Shown here: positions 58,916-64,000 of the stretch, piece by piece
Numbering within the stretch: position 1 is the first letter of the stretch
Layout: each line of letters begins with the position of its first letter
Assembly: GCA_036563805.1 (NCBI GenBank)
Contig: DATCLS010000051.1
Coordinates: 1-64,000, forward strand
Length of the DNA: 64,000 nt
Direction: 5' to 3'
From: DATCLS01 sp036563805
GTDB taxonomy: Bacteria > Actinomycetota > Acidimicrobiia > Acidimicrobiales > VFJN01
The notes under the pieces: model-generated
What the model was told of the DNA's origin: nothing
Databases searched by the model: none
The model's input: only the letters and a program-made list of their open reading frames with translations
Translations under genes and position numbers: made by a program

Positions 58916-59046
58916 GGCGAGGGGCCTGGCCAGCCGTCGCCGGCTCTCCCACCGGAGTGCCACCACTGGGCGGTGGCGGCGCCGACGCCGGCGAGTGCGG
59001 CGGCGAGCACGCCTCCCGCCGTCGGGCTGCCGTCGGCTGCCAGGCG

Positions 59047-59979
59047 TCAGCTGTCCAGGCGGTCCGACGCCGTGCGGGCCAGGCGCTCCACCATCTCCCG
59101 GTCCAGGTCGTCCATGGGGGCCGGGACCGTGATCGTCACCGCGCTCAGCACGCCGCCGTGCCGGTCGAGGCAGCGGAGCATGTCGTGGCGGCCCGTGCCG
59201 GGGGAGTGGTTCTCGGTGTGGAGCACGTACCACAGCGTCTCGTCGCCGAGCGCCGGGCCGGTCAGCTCGTCGGGCGTGATCGTCGATCGCCAGGTCTCGC
59301 CGTCGACGGTGTTGACGTCCTCGAACGTGCCGCACTGGTTGACCTGGCGGTTGTGCTCCTCGACGATGGCGGCCGCCTGCTCGGGCGAGACCTCCATCAC
59401 GACGTGGGAGAGCCAGATCCCGGTGTCGCCGTAGTCGAAGACGGCCTCGGCTTGGCGCGTGGCGCCGATCTCGAGACCCGGCTCGCAGATCACGTACTCG
59501 GCCTCGCCCGGCGGGACCTCGGCCTCCCGCCACCCGTCCGGCATGTCCTCGATCGTGAGCAGGGCGTCGCGGGGGTCGCCGGCCGTCGCCGTGGTCGTGG
59601 CGGGATCGGCGTCGGCCCCGTCGGAGCCGCCCCGGTTCACGGCGACCGCCACGGCCCCCACCACGATCAGGGCGAGCGCCGCGAGGCCGGCGACCAGCGC
59701 CACCTGGCGGCCCGACGACGAGTCCGGGGACGAGGGAGCCGGCGCAGAAGCCGGCACCGATCCCGGGGTCGACGGAACCGCCCCGGCCGGCGGCTGCAGC
59801 TGCGGGTGCGGCTGGGGCTGCTGCCCGACCACCGGAGCCGCCGGCTGGTGGGCGTCGAGCCGGTCGATGGTCTCGACGCCGTGGTCGGCGACGATGTCCG
59901 TCCACGCGCTGCCGTCCCACCAACGGAACTCGTGGCGGCCCATCGGGTCCGGCAGCCAGCCTGGCTCGACGGTGCTCAC
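59047..59979 (-). CDS. DUF2510-domain membrane protein
   Basis: Protein of 310 residues. The N-terminal GWLPDPMGRHEFRWWDGSAWTD is the DUF2510 motif, found on the cytoplasmic side of many actinobacterial membrane proteins. A Pro/Gln/Ser-rich linker follows, then a membrane segment at about residues 93-112 (VALVAGLAALALIVVGAVAVAV). The outer domain of about 190 residues has Cys at ICEPG, QCGTF and RCLDRH and is not recognised. The start at 59979 (GTG or ATG-like) begins just before the motif. Confidence 0.8.
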   Translation of the reverse strand: MSTVEPGWLPDPMGRHEFRWWDGSAWTDIVADHGVETIDRLDAHQPAAPVVGQQPQPHPQLQPPAGAVPSTPGSVPASAPAPSSPDSSSGRQVALVAGLAALALIVVGAVAVAVNRGGSDGADADPATTTATAGDPRDALLTIEDMPDGWREAEVPPGEAEYVICEPGLEIGATRQAEAVFDYGDTGIWLSHVVMEVSPEQAAAIVEEHNRQVNQCGTFEDVNTVDGETWRSTITPDELTGPALGDETLWYVLHTENHSPGTGRHDMLRCLDRHGGVLSAVTITVPAPMDDLDREMVERLARTASDRLDS

Positions 59980-60076
59980 GCACCGACGTTAGCTATGGGC
60001 GACCTCCGCATACGTCGCGCGCGCCGCCCCCACACACCGCCCCGGCCGCCTCTCCGCCAGCGTCCGCATCACTGAG

Positions 60077-60250
60077 GTGGCCCGCGACGGGTTCATGTCC
60101 GGCATGCGGCTGGCGATGCTCGTCGCCGCCGGGATCACCGTCGTCGCCGCCATCGGCGCCTTCCTCTGGCTGCCGGCCCGGGCCCCCGCCGCCGGCTCCG
60201 ACCCCGCTCCCGACCCGGCCCGGAGCCCGAGGACGTGGGGACTCCGGCGT
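60077..60250 (+). pseudogene. Probable remnant of an MFS transporter C-terminus
   Basis: The frame FMSGMRLAMLVAAGITVVAAIGAFLWLPARAPA looks like the last membrane helix of DHA2-type MFS drug exporters, which end in 'F-x-x-G-M-R-x-A-x-x-V'-like sequence. No upstream helices are found on this strand and the frame runs without a natural stop into the next gene. It is best read as a decayed fragment; the similarity is by memory only. Confidence 0.4.
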
Positions 60251-60273
60251 GAGCGAGCGACGGCCAACCAGCC

Positions 60274-60696
60274 TTGTTCACCTCGCGGGAGCGGGCCTAC
60301 CTCGCCGACCAGGTGCTCGGCCGGCTCGCCACGGTCGACGCCCGCGGCCGGCCCCACGTCGTGCCGGTCGGCTACCACCACGACCCCGAGACCGACACGA
60401 TCCTCGTCGGCGGGCGTCGCTTCGGCGCCAGCAGGAAGTACCGGGACGCCCGCGATCGGCGCCACGTCGCCCTGGTCGTCGACGACCTCGCCTCCACCGA
60501 CCCGTGGCGCCCCCGCGGCATCGAGGTCCGCGGGCTCGCCGAGGCGGTCACCCGCTCGGGCCGCCCGCCCGAGCGGCCCGACGACGCCATGATCCGCATC
60601 ACCCCCACCCGCATCGTCGCCTGGGGGATCGACACCGACCCCTTCGGCCCGCCCCGCGCCCGGGACGTCGACCCCGAACCGTCCGGGCCGGGGTAG
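60274..60696 (+). CDS. PPOX-class F420-dependent oxidoreductase
   Basis: Protein of 140 residues. MFTSRERAYLADQVLGRLATVDARGRPHVVPVGYHHDPETDTILVGG is the start typical of the F420-binding PPOX group (FDOR-B-like). It ends with ITPTRIVAWGIDTDPFG, also typical. F420H2-dependent reduction of a small substrate is expected. The start appears to be TTG 60274; upstream in this frame a stop lies 8 codons away, so no longer start is possible. The GTG at 60249 is in another frame. Confidence 0.8.
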   Translation: MFTSRERAYLADQVLGRLATVDARGRPHVVPVGYHHDPETDTILVGGRRFGASRKYRDARDRRHVALVVDDLASTDPWRPRGIEVRGLAEAVTRSGRPPERPDDAMIRITPTRIVAWGIDTDPFGPPRARDVDPEPSGPG

Positions 60697-60817
60697 GCCT
60701 CGGGGCCTCGGCCCCCGCCCGCCCGGGCCATCGCGCTTGGCACCCCCTGCCACTAGCGGCGCACCTGCGCGGCCGTAGAGAGTCGGGACACGGCGGCAGA
60801 CACGAAAGGGCGGGCGG

Positions 60818-61684
60818 ATGGACGAGCGGATCCTCGCCGCGCTGATCGGCGCCGGCGCGACCCTGGTCGCGGCGGTCATCGGGCTCTGGCGATCGTCCAG
60901 AGGCGGCCAATCGGCGACGCAAACGATCAACGTCAACGCGCCACTGCGGCAAACGCACCGGGCCGAGCCTCGGCGTTACCTCGCGGTCTTCCTCATCGGG
61001 GTGCTGACCACGGCGAGCCTCTTCACCTGGGCGCTCGCCGGGGGCAGCCCCAGCTCGGACGGCACGGGGGCGATGGCGGAGCGCCCAGGCGAATCGGCCT
61101 CGCCACCTCCCGCATCGGCGGAGTCAGGACCGCCGGACGGCGGCCGGCGCGACCCGGCCGAGTGTCCGCCTCGAGACCGCTTCGTCGCAGCTGGCGCACG
61201 GAGCCCGGAGTTCTACTACCGGGACCTGCCGGGCGACGGTGCGTCGCTGGTCTTTCAGATGACGATCGCCGGCAGCGACGAACGGCTGGTCGTCAGCATC
61301 TGCGCGGATGGGTCGGGCGGGTACTGGTACTTCAGCCGCGGCGTCCAGAAGCCGACGCTGGGACTCGTCGCCCCGGCGTCGGTCGTCGGCGACGGGTTCG
61401 AGGCGGACTACGAGTTCGCCGACGGGCCCGTGACCTATCGCGTCGAGCCCGGAGGCGTCACCGTGACCGAGCGCGGCCGGGCGACCGATCTGCCGGTCGT
61501 CGATGTCGTCTGCGTGGACGGCGAGCGCGTTCCCGACGCCTTCGCCGGCGCCGGACCCAGCTGCGCGGAGGCCACGCCCATCCCGTGGGAGCTCGGTTGG
61601 GCAACAATGTGCCGTGGGGATGAGGCGCTGGGTAGGGGTGGCGGCTGCGGTCGCGGCATCGCTGGGCCTGGGGTGCACCGGTGA
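60818..61684 (+). CDS. Membrane protein with two N-terminal helices, unknown function
   Basis: Protein of 288 residues. Hydrophobic segments at about 6-24 (LAALIGAGATLVAAVIGLW) and 54-75 (YLAVFLIGVLTTASLFTWALA) anchor it. A Ser/Pro/Gly linker precedes an outer domain of about 170 residues with Cys in AECPPRD, SICADG, VVCVDG and SCAEA. The family is not recognised. Its 3' end overlaps the start of the following lipoprotein gene by 65 bp in another frame. Confidence 0.65.
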   Translation: MDERILAALIGAGATLVAAVIGLWRSSRGGQSATQTINVNAPLRQTHRAEPRRYLAVFLIGVLTTASLFTWALAGGSPSSDGTGAMAERPGESASPPPASAESGPPDGGRRDPAECPPRDRFVAAGARSPEFYYRDLPGDGASLVFQMTIAGSDERLVVSICADGSGGYWYFSRGVQKPTLGLVAPASVVGDGFEADYEFADGPVTYRVEPGGVTVTERGRATDLPVVDVVCVDGERVPDAFAGAGPSCAEATPIPWELGWATMCRGDEALGRGGGCGRGIAGPGVHR

Positions 61685-62111
61685 CGACGACGGTCGACGC
61701 GGCGACGCGCCGGCGAGCGCGTCCGAGCTCGCCGAGCAGCTCGGCTGCGACCGGACGCAGCGCGGCGGGCGGACGGGGTGGGACGAGCGGCACCCGGTCG
61801 AGTGCTTCACGGAGGCGGGGTGGGCGGCGACGATCCACGCCCCGCTCGGGGAGCCCGAGCGGTCGTCGGCGCTGCGCCTGCTGCGGAGCCGGTACCAGGA
61901 TGCCGATCAGAGCCTCGCGCCGTGTCTCGTGGACAGCGGCGACGTCGACGTCGGGACCTTCTCGGTCATCGCCGGCGAGACGTGGATCGTGGTCGTGACC
62001 GACGATCGGGGGACCGAACGGGTGCTGGACCGGCTCGGGGGAGAGATCCAGCCGGCCGACGGGACGGGGCCTCCGGTCAGCTATCCCTCCCTCCCGTGCC
62101 CTGACGCGTGA
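61620..62111 (+). CDS. Lipoprotein, unknown function
   Basis: Protein of 163 residues. The signal sequence MRRWVGVAAAVAASLGLGC ends with a lipobox-like LGLGC, so Cys19 would be lipidated, followed by TGDDDG. The remaining 140 residues have paired Cys (LGCDRT, VECFTE, APCLVD, LPCPDA) and are not recognised. It overlaps the preceding gene by 65 bp. ATG 61620 follows GTGGGG. It may be exported together with the upstream membrane protein. Confidence 0.65.
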   Translation: MRRWVGVAAAVAASLGLGCTGDDDGRRGDAPASASELAEQLGCDRTQRGGRTGWDERHPVECFTEAGWAATIHAPLGEPERSSALRLLRSRYQDADQSLAPCLVDSGDVDVGTFSVIAGETWIVVVTDDRGTERVLDRLGGEIQPADGTGPPVSYPSLPCPDA

Positions 62112-62194
62112 CGGCGACGTGACGGAGCGGGCCGCGGCGCACGCTGAGCGGCCCAAGCCGGCTGAGCGGGCCTCGCCAGGCCGACCCGAACAAA

Positions 62195-62224
62195 GCGAAA
62201 GGCCGCAGCCAACGGCTGCGGCCT
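62195..62224 (-). terminator. Intrinsic terminator after tRNA-Ala
   Basis: AGGCCGCAGCC (62200-62210) and GGCTGCGGCCT (62214-62224) form a perfect 11-bp stem with a 3-base loop. On the minus strand it is followed by TTCGCTTTG. It lies 10 bp downstream of the tRNA 3' end. Confidence 0.8.
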
Positions 62225-62233
62225 CCTCGGGAG

Positions 62234-62306
62234 TGGAGCTAGAGGGACTCGAACCCTCGACCTCTTCCATGCCATGGAAGCGCTCTTCCACCTGAGCTAT
62301 AGCCCC
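62234..62306 (-). tRNA. tRNA-Ala (anticodon GGC)
   Basis: On the minus strand the acceptor stem is GGGGCTA/TAGCTCC, the D arm contains GCTCAGGTGGAAGAGC, and the anticodon stem-loop CTTCC-ATGGCAT-GGAAG gives anticodon GGC. The T arm has GGTTCGAGTCC. The length is 73 bases with discriminator A; CCA is not encoded. A strong hairpin terminator follows. It lies between leuS and the lipoprotein gene. Confidence 0.95.
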
Positions 62307-62365
62307 GTGGCGGGAGCCGCCAGACTAGCAGAGCCGGACGGCCCCCCAAAACACACTTACGGTGG

Positions 62366-64000
62366 TCATCCGACCACGAAGTTGATCAGCCGGCCCGGCA
62401 CGGCGATGACCTTGCGCACCGTCGCCTCGTCCAGCAGGGCGGCGACCCGCTCGTCGGCGCGGGCGGTCGACTCCAGCGTCTCCTGGTCGGCGCCGGCGGG
62501 CACCGTGATGCGGGCGCGGACCTTGCCGTTGATCTGCACCGGCACCTCGACCGTCTCGTCGACCAGGTACGCCGGGTCGGCCTCGGGGAACGGCTCGCGG
62601 GCCAGCGACTCGGTGTGGCCCAGTCGCTCCCACAGCTCCTCGGCGATGTGCGGCGCCAGCGGCGCCAGCAGCAGCACCAACGCCTCGACCACCGACCGGG
62701 GCGCGCCCCCGTTCGGATAGCGCGCGGTCACGTGGTTGTTCAGCTCGGTGATCTTGGCGATCGAGACGTTGAAGCGCAGGTCCTCCATGCCGCCTCGCAC
62801 GGTGTCGATCGTGCGGTGCAGCAGGCGCAGGGTCTCCTCGTCGGGCTGCGCGTCGTCGCTGACCGTGACCGCGCCGGTCTCCTCGTCGATGGCGTTGCGC
62901 CACACCCGCTGCAGCAGGCGGAACACGCCGACGACGGCCTTGGTCTCCCAGGGCCGGCTCTGGTTCAGCGGGCCGGCGAACATCTCGTAGAGGCGCAGCG
63001 TGTCGGCGCCGTAGGCCGCGTACATCTCGTCGGGAGCCACCGCGTTCTTGCGGCTCTTGCCCATGCGGCCCAGCTGCCGGCGGACGGGCTTGCCCTGGTA
63101 CAGCCAGGTGCCGTCGGGCCCCTCCTCGACGGCGTGGGCGTCGACGTACATGCCCCGCTCGTCCAGGTACTCGTACGCCTGGACCAGGCCCTGGTTGTAG
63201 AGCCGATGGTAGGGCTCGGGCGACGAGACGTGGCCCAGGTCGTACAGGACCTTCTGCCAGAAGCGGGCGTACAGCAGGTGCAGGACAGCGTGCTCGGCCC
63301 CGCCGACGTACAGGTCGACGCCGCCCGACTCGCCGGGCTGGCGCGGCGCCATCCAGTACCGGTCGTTCTCGGGGTCGACCAGCCGCTCGTGGTTGACCGG
63401 GTCGATGTAGCGCAGGTGGTACCAGCACGACCCGGCCCAGTTGGGCATCGTGTTGGTCTCGCGCCGATAGCGCTTGCGGCCCTCGCCCAGGTCCAACTCG
63501 ACCTCGACCCAGTCGGTCGCCCGGGTCAGCGGCGGTTCGGGCAGCGACGTGTCGTCGTCCTCGGGGAACGTCTTCGGCGCGTAGTCGTCGACGTCGGGCA
63601 GGACGACCGGCAGCATCGACTCGGGCAGCGCCCGGGGCAGGCCGTCGTCCGGGTCGTAGACGATCGGGAACGGCTCGCCCCAGTACCGCTGCCGGCTGAA
63701 CAGCCAGTCGCGCAGCTTGTAGGTGACGGTGCCGGTGCCGTGGCCGGAGCGCTCCAGCCACTCGATGATCCGGCGCTTGGCCTCCTCGACGCCCAGGCCG
63801 TTCAGGCTGACCTCGTCGTTGGCGCTGTTGATGGCCGGGCCCTCGCCGACGTAGGCCTTGCCCTCCCACCCCTCGGGCGGCTGCACCGTCCGGATGATGG
63901 GCAGGTCGAAGACCTCCGCGAACTCCCAGTCGCGCTCGTCCTGGCCCGGCACGGCCATGATCGCCCCGGTGCCGTAGCCCATCAGCACGTAGTCGGCGAT
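62366..64000 (-). CDS. leuS: Leucyl-tRNA synthetase, C-terminal part (runs off the window)
   Basis: The visible 544 residues are the C-terminal part of bacterial LeuRS; the N-terminal HIGH region lies beyond the right edge. LMGYGTGAIMAVPGQDERDWEFA is from the editing domain, where hydrolysis of mischarged tRNA occurs. RDWLFSRQRYWGEPFP is the catalytic-domain re-entry, and GRMGKSRKN is the KMSKS-type loop. ETNTMPNWAGSCWY and VDLYVGGAEHAVLHLLYARFW are also LeuRS landmarks. The end matches the usual C-terminal domain (NGKVRARITVPAG...VIAVPGRLINFVVG). It charges tRNA-Leu with leucine. Confidence 0.96.
   Translation of the reverse strand: MADYVLMGYGTGAIMAVPGQDERDWEFAEVFDLPIIRTVQPPEGWEGKAYVGEGPAINSANDEVSLNGLGVEEAKRRIIEWLERSGHGTGTVTYKLRDWLFSRQRYWGEPFPIVYDPDDGLPRALPESMLPVVLPDVDDYAPKTFPEDDDTSLPEPPLTRATDWVEVELDLGEGRKRYRRETNTMPNWAGSCWYHLRYIDPVNHERLVDPENDRYWMAPRQPGESGGVDLYVGGAEHAVLHLLYARFWQKVLYDLGHVSSPEPYHRLYNQGLVQAYEYLDERGMYVDAHAVEEGPDGTWLYQGKPVRRQLGRMGKSRKNAVAPDEMYAAYGADTLRLYEMFAGPLNQSRPWETKAVVGVFRLLQRVWRNAIDEETGAVTVSDDAQPDEETLRLLHRTIDTVRGGMEDLRFNVSIAKITELNNHVTARYPNGGAPRSVVEALVLLLAPLAPHIAEELWERLGHTESLAREPFPEADPAYLVDETVEVPVQINGKVRARITVPAGADQETLESTARADERVAALLDEATVRKVIAVPGRLINFVVG

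Overview
The window is very GC-rich (about 73-75 % by eye), has densely packed genes and uses many GTG starts and 4-base ATGA/GTGA overlaps. It carries many F420-type luciferase-like (LLM) oxidoreductases, PPOX-family flavin/F420 proteins, SDRs, CaiB-type CoA transferases, P450s, an ECF41-type sigma factor, a DUF2510 protein and a WXG100-like/DUF1023 pair. This points to a high-GC actinobacterium, most likely of class Acidimicrobiia. That assignment is inference from gene content, not from a marker gene.

Layout. 0.2-7.5 kb: sulfotransferase-like protein, thioesterase-like protein, SDR, LLM enzyme, TetR regulator divergent from an exported alpha/beta-hydrolase, and a second TetR gene whose 3' end has been tandemly duplicated (five 34-bp units). 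7.6-14.7 kb: an orphan histidine kinase; a secreted cutinase/PET-hydrolase-like esterase with a Trp-rich tail behind a promoter holding a perfect 14-bp palindrome; a PaaX-like regulator; a second secreted hydrolase; and an LLM enzyme whose start codon lies in a very strong hairpin. 14.7-20.3 kb: PPOX protein, two SDRs, CaiB-type CoA transferase, IclR regulator and SDR. 20.4-23.1 kb: queF-queC-queD-queE for 7-deazaguanine synthesis. 23.2-34.7 kb: a catabolic block with two P450s, an LLM enzyme, a DUF35/thiolase-like operon lacking the usual catalytic cysteines, a cupin, a third thiolase-like protein, an acyl-CoA synthetase and an amidohydrolase. 34.9-38.9 kb: M23 peptidase, ECF41 sigma factor facing its AhpD-like target, and an AraC-type regulator.

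39.1-46.2 kb is a three-gene Liv-type uptake operon with unusual architecture: a fused LivH-LivM permease, one polypeptide joining an MFS permease to two ABC ATPases, and a membrane-anchored solute-binding protein. 46.3-54 kb holds a nitroreductase, an LLM enzyme, EEP and histidine phosphatases, small membrane proteins, and the DUF1023/WXG100-like pair. 54.2-58.2 kb is hyuB-hyuA. 58.2-62.1 kb is a run of small membrane or lipoproteins plus a PPOX enzyme. A tRNA-Ala(GGC) with terminator and the 3' part of leuS close the window.

How the parts may work together (inference): most genes fit import, activation and oxidation of esters or CoA-linked carbon skeletons such as steroid-, terpenoid- or polyester-like substrates. 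Exported esterases would release acids, the Liv-type system could import them, acyl-CoA synthetase and CaiB would activate them, and P450, LLM, SDR and thiolase/aldolase-like proteins would process them. Several genes have their own inverted repeats upstream, and a GCTAAACA-R-GTG motif precedes both an SDR and a P450 gene, so control seems split among several local repressors. No transposase, integrase, rRNA or CRISPR array was seen. No stretch over about 300 bp lacks a gene.
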